A DNA stretch of 15,314 nucleotides from JAWLCA01 sp050485905 (lineage in GTDB: Bacteria; Pseudomonadota; Alphaproteobacteria; Rhodobacterales; Rhodobacteraceae). The notes beneath the pieces are model-generated. The model searched no databases, was not told the DNA's origin, and saw only the letters and a list, made by a program, of their open reading frames with translations. The stretch spans positions 1-15,314 of the forward strand of contig JBJHCH010000096.1 of the NCBI GenBank assembly GCA_050485905.1. The letters run 5' to 3'. The position numbers and the translations under genes were made by a program. Positions 1 through 6,018 of this stretch are shown piece by piece. Numbering within the stretch: the stretch's first letter is position 1; each line of letters starts with the position of its first letter.

Positions 1-3
1 ACC

Positions 4-411
4 ATGATCCGACTGCGCCGCCGCCCCGAACGCACCCCGCCCGAGACGATCGTCGCCCTGATTGACGTGGTCTTCTTCCTGCTGGTCTTCTTCATGCTTA
101 TCGGACGGATGGACGCGACCTCGCCGTTCGAGGTGATCCCGCCGCTGGGACTGACCGGCGCCGACATGCCCGGCGGCGGGGCAACGGTGGCGATCTCGCC
201 TGACGGTCGGCTGGCGCTGGACGGGACCGAGATGGCGGAGAGCGATCTTCTGGCGGTGCTCGCACGGCGGCTGCAGGCCGATCCCGCGCTTCTGATCCGC
301 GTCAACGGGCATCATGCCACGGAACTCGGCGCGATCCTTCCGCTGGTGGCCGGTATCGAGGCGCTGGGCGCGCGCGACGTGGTGCTGGTCGTGACCCCCA
401 ATCCGCCATGA
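4..411 (+). CDS. ExbD/TolR-family biopolymer transport protein
   Basis: 135 residues, close to the usual length of ExbD/TolR proteins. A short basic cytoplasmic N-terminus (residues 1-10, rich in Arg) is followed by one hydrophobic helix (about 16-35) that begins with ALIDVVFFLL. Asp21 sits where ExbD/TolR proteins carry the conserved proton-path aspartate of the single membrane helix. The remainder (about 40-135) fits the small periplasmic ExbD/TolR domain. By family knowledge such proteins pair with an ExbB/TolQ/MotA-type channel and convert proton motive force into movement of a periplasmic partner. The channel gene is not in the window and is probably just upstream. The stop overlaps the start of the next gene by 4 bp (ATGA), so the two are very likely translationally coupled. 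The ATG lies at the window edge, so its ribosome binding site cannot be seen. ExbD versus TolR cannot be separated from sequence alone. Confidence 0.88.
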   Translation: MIRLRRRPERTPPETIVALIDVVFFLLVFFMLIGRMDATSPFEVIPPLGLTGADMPGGGATVAISPDGRLALDGTEMAESDLLAVLARRLQADPALLIRVNGHHATELGAILPLVAGIEALGARDVVLVVTPNPP

Positions 412-2111
412 TCGGCCGCGCGGGTCTCTGGGCCGGGGCCGCGGTGGTCTCAATCGCGCTGCATCTCGGGCTGGCGGCAGCTTTGGCTCTGATGATCTCG
501 CCGCAACCCGTGCCGCCGCAGCAGATGCCCGAGACGCGGCTCGACCTCGCCGCCTATGAGGTGCAGACCGACCGCGTCGAACCCGCCATGCCCGAGGTCG
601 AGGCCGCCGCGGAGGGCGGAGCAGCGCCTATGGCGGTCGGACAGGGTGTGGTGCGGATGGACCGCGCCGCGCCGGTTGCGCCCGAGGCCGCCCCGCTATC
701 GGCCGAGGCCGCTCCCGCGACCACCCTAGCCGCCGCGCCTGCCGCGAGCGAGGCGGCGGCGCCAGCCACCCCCCCCGTGGAACGCCTGGCCGATGCCGCT
801 CCCGCCGCCGCGCGGCTGACCGGGGCCCTGCCAGAGACAGTCCCAACGACAGGGGTGGCCCTGCCCGACGCCGCCCCGCTCGAAGCTACGTCACCGCCAC
901 GGGCCGAGACGATTGCGGCAACGTCTCTGTCACCTGCAGCCGCCCGGCCGGCCGCCATCCTGCAACCCGCCGTGGCGTCTGCGGCGGCACCCGCGACCCA
1001 ATCCCTTGGTGCCATTTCGGCAAGGGCCGAGCTCTTGCCGGCCGTCGCTGCGCCACCGAGGGCCGACAGCCCGGCCATCTCTGCCCCCGCCGAGGCGCTG
1101 AGGGCGGCGACCGCCACCGCCGTGGCCATAGCCGGCAGCGCGCCGCCTGCTGACCCCTTGGCCATTGCTACGCCACCGATGACCGACAGCCCCGCCGTGC
1201 CCACCCCGTCCGAAACGCTTGCCACGGTCGCCGCCGCCGCGCTTGCCACGCCCGCGCAGCCTGCCGTTCCGCAGGCCGACAGAGCCACCGCGGCGCTGGC
1301 CTGGACCGGTGATACCGACGAGATGGTGGACGAGGTGGCGCTGGCCGCAATCCAGTCCTTCATGCAGCCCTCGGACATTGCGGCGCTGCAGCCGGGCCGC
1401 GTGCGCGACGCGCTGACCACGCTGCTCGCCTCGGTACCCTGCTCGCGCATCCAGGCCGCCTTCATCCCCGAGACGGGCGAACTGGAACTGCGTGGGCACA
1501 TCCCCGAGGACGACTTGCGCGCCCCGGTGCTGGACGCGGTGCGCGCCCAGATGGGCGGCGCGATCGGCGTGACCGACAACCTGCTGATCCTGCCCCGCCC
1601 GCAATGCGGCGCGCTGGCCGGCATCTCGGCCGTCGATCTGCCGCAATCGACCGACCAGTTGACCAACCCGTTGCTTGTCGGCCCCGACGCCCATGCTGTC
1701 AACCACAGCTTCGTCGAGGGCGAGCGGATGACCTTCGACCTGACAGCGCCGGATTACGACGCCTATATCCACATCGACTATTTTGACGCGGACGGCACGG
1801 TGATCCACCTCAAGCCCAACGAGTTCGCTCCGACGAAGCTCTATGAGGCGAAATCGACCATGACCTTCGGTGTGCTGGAGGAGGACGGGTCGGGGATCGA
1901 GATCTTCATCGGTCCGCCTTTTGGTCAAGAGATCGCGGTGGCCTTCGCAACCTCCGTCCCGCTGCACGACGGTGACCGCCCGATCCGCGAACCCGCCGGC
2001 CCCTATCTGGACTGGCTGCGCGACCGCGTGGCCGAGGCGCGCGCCGAACACACCGACTTCAAGGGTGAATGGGTCTATTTCTTCATCACGACCCGGCCAA
2101 TGCAGCCGTGA
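408..2111 (+). CDS. TonB-like membrane-anchored protein with C-terminal DUF4384-like domain
   Basis: 567 residues. An N-terminal membrane helix (about 8-31) follows a short cytoplasmic tip, as in TonB or TolA. A very Ala/Pro-rich linker (about 33-300) fits an extended periplasm-spanning stretch; it includes a 40-residue duplication at about 206-285. A folded region (about 303-405) has two cysteines, Cys345 and Cys400, which could form a disulfide, around a BON-like alpha/beta segment. Residues about 434-562 resemble DUF4384 (FVEGERMTFDL, aromatic and Gly-rich beta strands, EWVYFFITTRP). There is no recognisable TonB C-terminal domain, so a role in TonB-dependent receptor energising is doubtful. 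The ATGA overlap with the ExbD-like gene suggests it is the mechanical partner of that protein. The kinase encoded at 6019-8178 has the same two-Cys plus DUF4384-like arrangement. The TonB resemblance is architectural only, and the specific function is unknown. Confidence 0.8.
   Translation: MIGRAGLWAGAAVVSIALHLGLAAALALMISPQPVPPQQMPETRLDLAAYEVQTDRVEPAMPEVEAAAEGGAAPMAVGQGVVRMDRAAPVAPEAAPLSAEAAPATTLAAAPAASEAAAPATPPVERLADAAPAAARLTGALPETVPTTGVALPDAAPLEATSPPRAETIAATSLSPAAARPAAILQPAVASAAAPATQSLGAISARAELLPAVAAPPRADSPAISAPAEALRAATATAVAIAGSAPPADPLAIATPPMTDSPAVPTPSETLATVAAAALATPAQPAVPQADRATAALAWTGDTDEMVDEVALAAIQSFMQPSDIAALQPGRVRDALTTLLASVPCSRIQAAFIPETGELELRGHIPEDDLRAPVLDAVRAQMGGAIGVTDNLLILPRPQCGALAGISAVDLPQSTDQLTNPLLVGPDAHAVNHSFVEGERMTFDLTAPDYDAYIHIDYFDADGTVIHLKPNEFAPTKLYEAKSTMTFGVLEEDGSGIEIFIGPPFGQEIAVAFATSVPLHDGDRPIREPAGPYLDWLRDRVAEARAEHTDFKGEWVYFFITTRPMQP
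1021..1260 (+). repeat. 120-bp in-frame tandem duplication in the Ala/Pro linker
   Basis: Two successive 120-bp units (1021-1140 and 1141-1260) encode similar 40-residue stretches. The clearest shared core is CGCCACCGA followed closely by CCGACAGCCC, at 1051 and again at 1171, exactly 120 bp apart. The protein cores are APPRADSPAISAPAEAL and TPPMTDSPAVPTPSETL. A weaker, older copy may lie near 895-950 (SPPRAETIAATSLSPAA). Such repeats usually lengthen flexible linkers. The copies have diverged, so the duplication is not recent. Confidence 0.65.
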
Positions 2112-2117
2112 GCCGCA

Positions 2118-2747
2118 TCACGACGAACGCAACAGCACCTTGCTGGAATCAATCGCTGCCGCAACACGCTGATATGCGACGGATCGGTTTCGCGTGTTCT
2201 CGGCTGACCTCAGCAATATCGTCTGTGTCTCCTCCAGGATCGCTTCGGCAGCACGCGCGGTCTGCTCCAGCGTGTCGCTGCGTACCGCGGGCACCTGCCT
2301 GCGTGCGATCGAGGGTACCCTTTCGGCCACGCGCGGCACCCGCACGGTTGGCGCCGCGGGGTCGACGTTGGCGGAAGCAAGCTGCCGAAGGCTCCGCGCG
2401 GCCTGCTGGATTGCGATTCGCATGTCGTGGTACTCGGCGGTCGCGGGAATCTGTGCCGCCAGCGCCTCATACTGATAGGCAAGGCAGTGAATCCGGTGCC
2501 GGCGCGGCAAGAGCGCGCAAACCTGGGCGACTTGCTCAAGGCGACCAATGATCGGGCCATCGCCCTGAAGGATGATGATCCGATCAGAGCTATCGCCGGC
2601 TGCCCCCTCGCCGAAAGAAGATGAACCGCCGCTGCCCCCGGTGGGACCATTCCCCGATTGCTGTGCTGCCGCCGCATCGGGCATTCCGAGCAGCAGAAGA
2701 AGCGAAATCGCGACGGAAGGAACGGCCGACCGGAAACTCAGCCGCAT
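2118..2747 (-). CDS. Secreted protein of unknown function
   Basis: 209 residues from the ATG at 2747. A TTG six codons upstream (2765) is also in frame, but the ATG gives a clean signal peptide: basic MRLSFR, a hydrophobic core to about residue 21, and a likely cleavage after AAAA before QQSG. A Gly/Ser-rich stretch (about 30-52) leads to a predicted alpha-helical region with many Ala, Arg and Gln. Two cysteines lie in it, in QVCALL and IHCLAY, perhaps a disulfide. The rest (about 80-205) looks like helical hairpins. I recognise no family. On the minus strand it starts about 32 bp after the caspase-like gene, so the two probably share a transcript. A GAGG at about 2759-2762 could be its ribosome binding site, at a longish spacing. 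It ends 6 bp from the convergent TonB-like stop, leaving no room for a separate terminator. A periplasmic location is inferred. Confidence 0.75.
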   Translation of the reverse strand: MRLSFRSAVPSVAISLLLLLGMPDAAAAQQSGNGPTGGSGGSSSFGEGAAGDSSDRIIILQGDGPIIGRLEQVAQVCALLPRRHRIHCLAYQYEALAAQIPATAEYHDMRIAIQQAARSLRQLASANVDPAAPTVRVPRVAERVPSIARRQVPAVRSDTLEQTARAAEAILEETQTILLRSAENTRNRSVAYQRVAAAIDSSKVLLRSS

Positions 2748-2779
2748 ATCGCAGATATACCTCAACCCGCCCCTCCTGG

Positions 2780-4270
2780 TCAGTCGTTCAGTCCAAAAGC
2801 CAGCCGGATACCCCGCTGGGTGCCTGCACCGAAGTCGCCATCAATAGCTCCGGTGTAAAAGTCGTATTCGCGCAGCCTGACCTGAAGCGCTCGGCGCGTC
2901 GCGTCGGAAAACATTGCCGGGCGTTCGGTCAGCATTTTCAGCACGTCTTCGCTACCCGACCGCAGTGCGTCATACAGGTAGTGCGCCGCATCCTCGGGGC
3001 CTTTCGTGTCGATCAGCCCGTCGTCGATCAGGGCCGCAAAATTGAACATCGCTTGCGGATGGCGCAGGTCGGCGGCGCGTTCGAACAGCGCCAGCGCCCG
3101 CTGCGGATCGCGCGGCAGGCCCAGGCTGCCCTGATAGTAAAAGAAGCCGAGGTCGTTGATCGCGTCGGCGAAATCCTGATCTGCCGCGGCGCGGAACAGT
3201 TCCAGCGCGCGGTCGCGGTCCGGCTCCACGCCGATCCCCGCTTCCAGCAGCTTGGCCAACTCGAACTGCGCCTCGGGCGATCCGGCTTCGGCGGCACGGT
3301 TCAGGAGTTGATAGGCCTCGGATGGATCAAAGCGTCCCTCCTCGGGGTTGAGCCGCATGTAGGCCAGACCCAGCATCGAGCGCGTGTCGCCCATGTCGGC
3401 CAGTGCGGCCAGTTGCAGTTCCTGATCGGGCCGGATCTCCGACCAGGCGACACGCAGGTCGTCGCGCGCCGGCTCTGCCTGACCCTCGCCGGGGCCGGCG
3501 AGGAAGAACGGCTGGCCCGACAGCGAGCCATAGGTGTGCGGTTCCTGCAGATTGCGGGTTTCCTCCAGCACCAGGTCGCGCACCTGACGGAACATCAGGC
3601 TGATCTCCAGACCCGGTTCCGCCATCTTTCGTGCCAGCGCCAGCGCAAAGGGGCTGTTGTCGCCGATCCCGTCCAGCGCGACCTCTCCGTCGCGCGCGGC
3701 AAAGGCGACCAGCGTGCCACGGTCGGGCGAGGGGGCGGCCATGCCGCCGCCGCCGCGCGTGCCCGCCCGGTCGCTTTCCTGCACGGCGATTTCTTCAGTC
3801 AGGATCGTGCCGCCAAAGGGATTGTCGCGGCAGGCGTCCAGGATCACGATGCGCATCTTGCGCGCCCGGTCCACGGTCGCCAGAAAATCCCGTAACGAGA
3901 CCGACTGACGCTGGATATCGCGGCTGGACTGCACGTTGGCATCGACAGGAACGAGGAAGTTCTCGCCCTGAACCTCGACCCCGTGACCGGCGAAATAGAT
4001 CAGCGCCAGATCGGCCACTTCCGACCGGAAGGCGAAGTCGTCCATCGCGCGCCGCAACTCGCCATAGGACACGTCGTAAAGCGTTGTCACATCGAACCCG
4101 ATCCCCTGCAGGGTGGTGGAGATCATCTGCGCGTCGTTCAGCGTATTCGCCAGGGGCGTGATGTGACGATAATCGGCCATGCCGACCACCAGCGCGATAC
4201 GATCCGCCGCGCGCGCCGTCACGGGCAGCACAATCAGCGCCGCAAGCAGCACAAGTCCGCGTATCGTCAT
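2780..4270 (-). CDS. Secreted caspase-like (peptidase C14) protein with SEL1-type repeats and C-terminal peptidoglycan-binding-like domain
   Basis: 496 residues from the ATG at 4270. Residues 1-21 form a signal peptide (VLLAALIVLPVTARAAD). Residues about 23-255 are a caspase/metacaspase fold with RIALVVGMADY at the first strand and a His-Cys dyad visible as His96 (YFAGHGVE) and Cys147 (ILDACRDNPF). The caspase-type N-terminal linker region is intact (QGENFLVPVDA). Residues about 285-445 contain SEL1/TPR-like helical repeats (AAEAGSPEAQFELAKLLEAG, AADQDFADAINDLGFFYYQG). Residues about 458-494 resemble a peptidoglycan_binding_1 repeat (YTGAIDGDFGAGTQRGI). The dyad implies an active cysteine peptidase, cutting after Arg/Lys or Asp by family precedent; the substrate is unknown. 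A GTG at 4288, preceded by GGGGGA at good spacing, is an alternative start that only lengthens the signal peptide. An in-frame TTG at 4336 is less likely. It is the probable first gene of a pair with the secreted protein downstream. Confidence 0.88.
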   Translation of the reverse strand: MTIRGLVLLAALIVLPVTARAADRIALVVGMADYRHITPLANTLNDAQMISTTLQGIGFDVTTLYDVSYGELRRAMDDFAFRSEVADLALIYFAGHGVEVQGENFLVPVDANVQSSRDIQRQSVSLRDFLATVDRARKMRIVILDACRDNPFGGTILTEEIAVQESDRAGTRGGGGMAAPSPDRGTLVAFAARDGEVALDGIGDNSPFALALARKMAEPGLEISLMFRQVRDLVLEETRNLQEPHTYGSLSGQPFFLAGPGEGQAEPARDDLRVAWSEIRPDQELQLAALADMGDTRSMLGLAYMRLNPEEGRFDPSEAYQLLNRAAEAGSPEAQFELAKLLEAGIGVEPDRDRALELFRAAADQDFADAINDLGFFYYQGSLGLPRDPQRALALFERAADLRHPQAMFNFAALIDDGLIDTKGPEDAAHYLYDALRSGSEDVLKMLTERPAMFSDATRRALQVRLREYDFYTGAIDGDFGAGTQRGIRLAFGLND

Positions 4271-4381
4271 CGCCAGACTGCGCCTCACCGCATCCCCCGT
4301 TTCGTGCGCCAAGCTTCCAGCGCGAAGTCTACCCAATTCGGCCCGCCGCGCCAGTCACAACACGTCATGCCGACATTTCCG

Positions 4382-5224
4382 TCAGATCATCCCCTCGGCG
4401 CGCCAACGCTCCAGCAGCTCGCGGCTGACTTCGAAATGCATGCTGTCCTCGCGGGTGAAGCCTGCGCCCCAGATCCAGCCCTCGGCCTCGAAGAAATCCG
4501 CAAGGATCGTCAGGCCAAGCTGGGTGTAGCCGTCACCCAGCGTATCAAGATGGCCGTCAATGTTCAGATCCACCGCCAGCCCAAAGGAATGTGACGACAG
4601 CCTGTCCTGCGTGCCCCGGATCCGCCGCACGCAAAGCGATCCGGCCGTATCGATGCGCTCGTACAGGTCGATGTCGGTGGCCTTCACCCGCTCGAACACC
4701 GTCCGCAGAGAGTCGATGGCCGGTTGCAGCATCTGCACGCGGATCGGGCCGACATTCTCCACCACCAGCATTGCGCGCAGCCGTTCGTTGGTCATCGGCT
4801 CGCAATCGTCGCTCAGTACCTCGCGCGGGCGGCCAAGGAACTGCTCCAGAAAGCTCGGCGTCGCCAGTGTCCAGGCGCTGTTCACGTTGCGCCGTCCGGC
4901 CAACGAGACCACCTGCGCGTAGCTGTCGAGTATCTGGTTCACCCCGTCGCGGGGAAAGGGCGCTTCGCCCACGTCCCATTCGGCCCCGGTATCTGGCGCC
5001 ATCTGGTCGCGCGACGGCAGGGCCGCGATCCGGTCCTCAAGCTCGATCACTTTTTCCTGAAGCATCTCGATCTGCTGGCGCATCATCTCGATCTCGATAC
5101 GCGCGCCGCTGTCCACCGCCGGCCCGTCGAAGCTGTCGGGCGCCAGGACCCGCTGACCTACCAGCCAGATCACCGGCGCCAGAACGACGGCCACGGCAAT
5201 TATTATCGCTGGCAGCAGGCGCAT
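4382..5224 (-). CDS. Membrane-anchored M15-type peptidoglycan peptidase (D-Ala-D-Ala carboxypeptidase/endopeptidase family)
   Basis: 280 residues. The open frame extends far upstream, but the ATG at 5224 is preceded by GGAG at 5-nt spacing and starts a proper membrane anchor (helix 5-24, MRLLPAIIIAVAVVLAPVIW). An in-frame ATG at 5251 lacks a good ribosome binding site. A coiled coil follows (about 43-70, IEMMRQQIEMLQEKVIELED). The catalytic domain (about 150-275) shows the M15 zinc signature S-x-H-x-x-G-x-A-x-D as SSHSFGLAVD (His212, Asp219) and DSMHFE (Asp260, His263), preceded by GWIWG. All expected zinc ligands are present, so the enzyme should be active on peptidoglycan stem peptides in the periplasm. 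It is divergent from the OmpA-like gene and on the same strand as the caspase-like gene, 111 bp upstream of that start. Carboxypeptidase and endopeptidase activity cannot be told apart here. Confidence 0.88.
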   Translation of the reverse strand: MRLLPAIIIAVAVVLAPVIWLVGQRVLAPDSFDGPAVDSGARIEIEMMRQQIEMLQEKVIELEDRIAALPSRDQMAPDTGAEWDVGEAPFPRDGVNQILDSYAQVVSLAGRRNVNSAWTLATPSFLEQFLGRPREVLSDDCEPMTNERLRAMLVVENVGPIRVQMLQPAIDSLRTVFERVKATDIDLYERIDTAGSLCVRRIRGTQDRLSSHSFGLAVDLNIDGHLDTLGDGYTQLGLTILADFFEAEGWIWGAGFTREDSMHFEVSRELLERWRAEGMI

Positions 5225-5262
5225 CGAGGCTCCAGTGCAGGGAAGTTTCATGCTCGCGGGGC

Positions 5263-5292
5263 AGTCTAGGCCGCTAACCGTGTGCATTTCAA
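5263..5292 (-). promoter_or_regulatory. Candidate promoter of the M15 peptidase gene
   Basis: On the minus strand TTGAAA (5287-5292) and TAGACT (5263-5268) are separated by 18 nt and match the -35 and -10 consensus at 5 and 4 of 6 positions. Transcription would begin near 5256, giving a leader of about 32 nt before the ATG at 5224. It would leave the upstream ATG at 5251 almost at the transcript end, which supports the 5224 start. Chance matches of this quality are common. Confidence 0.35.
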
Positions 5293-5295
5293 GAA

Positions 5296-5315
5296 AACTC
5301 GGCGCGAGTTGCGCC
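5296..5315. promoter_or_regulatory. Overlapping palindromes between the divergent M15 and OmpA-like genes
   Basis: AACTCG-GCG-CGAGTT (5296-5310) is a perfect inverted repeat with 6-bp arms. It overlaps a second one, GGCGC-GAGTT-GCGCC (5301-5315), with 5-bp arms. It lies just upstream of the candidate M15 promoter and about 75 bp before the OmpA-like start, a position suited to an operator for both genes. The regulator is unknown. Confidence 0.35.
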
Positions 5316-5347
5316 CCTGTTGTCGTTGCGGCACCCGCCCGGTTGAT

Positions 5348-5380
5348 GTATCCTTTGGCCGTTGCGCGAAAAAAGGATAC
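5348..5380 (+). promoter_or_regulatory. Inverted repeat that includes the OmpA-like gene's ribosome binding site
   Basis: GTATCCTTT (5348-5356) and AAAGGATAC (5372-5380) are perfect 9-bp arms around a 15-nt spacer. The right arm contains AAGGA (5373-5377), the only good Shine-Dalgarno candidate for the ATG at 5389. If the transcript includes the left arm, the ribosome binding site would be paired away, allowing translational control. Alternatively TATCCT (5349-5354) could be a -10 element with TTGCGG (5326-5331) as -35 at 17 bp. In that case the arm would not be transcribed and the repeat would act, if at all, as a DNA operator. Confidence 0.45.
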
Positions 5381-5388
5381 CAGCCGCC

Positions 5389-5976
5389 ATGACCGCCCGC
5401 TTCGGATACCTGCTCGCCACCACCCTTGCTGCCACGTTGACGCTGGGAACGGGCGCGGCCCTGTCGCAGGGCAGCGACGCCTCCGACCTCTCGGCCGAGG
5501 AACTCCAGTCGCTGTTCGAGAACCAGCGGACCCGCGGCCTGGTGATCGCGCCGGGCACCGGCTCGGGCGCCGCGGCAACCTCGGGCAGCAGCACCGCGAC
5601 GCAAACCGCCGTCCGCACCGATTACGTGGAACTGGACCGCGACGAACAGGTCAACATCCGCATCTCGTTCGATTTCGACAGTGCCGCCCTGCGTGAGGAT
5701 CAGAAGCCGAAACTCAACACACTCTGTCAGGTGATGCAGAACGTCGATGTCCAACTGTTCCGCATCGTCGGCCATACCGACGCGGTGGGCAGCGCCGCCT
5801 ACAACCAGCGCCTGTCGCTCCTGCGCGCGCAGGAAGTGAAGCGCCATCTGGTGCGCGACTGCGGCATTGCCGAGGAGCGGCTGGAAGCAGTGGGCGTCGG
5901 ACCCGACTATCTGTTCAACAAGGACGACCCGCGCAGCGAGGAGAACCGCCGCGTCGAATTCCAGGCGCTCAGCTGA
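5389..5976 (+). CDS. OmpA-family peptidoglycan-binding protein
   Basis: 195 residues from the ATG at 5389. An in-frame TTG at 5362 is rejected because it lies inside the inverted repeat and upstream of the AAGGA ribosome binding site. A signal peptide (1-26, hydrophobic core YLLATTLAATLTLGTGAALS) precedes a short acidic segment and a Gly/Ser/Thr-rich linker (about 55-75). No lipobox cysteine is seen, so it is probably soluble periplasmic rather than a lipoprotein. Residues about 90-193 form an OmpA C-terminal domain: ISFDFDSAAL, VGHTDAVGSAAYNQRLSLLRA and NRRVEF. Asp131 and Arg146 are spaced 15 apart, like the residues that hold diaminopimelate in OmpA. Two Cys (113, 158) may pair. It has no beta-barrel, so it would tether or sense peptidoglycan. 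It is 42 bp upstream of the kinase gene on the same strand and probably co-transcribed with it. Confidence 0.88.
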   Translation: MTARFGYLLATTLAATLTLGTGAALSQGSDASDLSAEELQSLFENQRTRGLVIAPGTGSGAAATSGSSTATQTAVRTDYVELDRDEQVNIRISFDFDSAALREDQKPKLNTLCQVMQNVDVQLFRIVGHTDAVGSAAYNQRLSLLRAQEVKRHLVRDCGIAEERLEAVGVGPDYLFNKDDPRSEENRRVEFQALS

Positions 5977-6018
5977 TCCGATGCACAGTGCGGGGGGCGA
6001 CCGGCGGCGGCGCGCGGC

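Noticed and set aside
554..1702. Long minus-strand open frame (382 codons), and a similar one at 930-2051
   Set aside because: Both lie opposite the Ala/Pro-rich TonB-like gene. High GC suppresses stop codons in the opposing frames, the translations are low-complexity with no recognisable domain, and the plus-strand gene is anchored by the ExbD overlap.
408..2111. True TonB
   Set aside because: Only the anchor and Pro-rich linker resemble TonB. The C-terminal domain is DUF4384-like instead.
2621..3895. Plus-strand open frame of 424 codons
   Set aside because: It is antisense to the caspase-like gene, which has clear catalytic motifs and a signal peptide. The plus-strand product has no recognisable domain.
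5225..5578. N-terminal extension of the M15 peptidase to 5578
   Set aside because: The extra 118 codons are Arg/Pro-rich, overlap the divergent OmpA-like gene and precede a clean membrane anchor with a good ribosome binding site at 5224.
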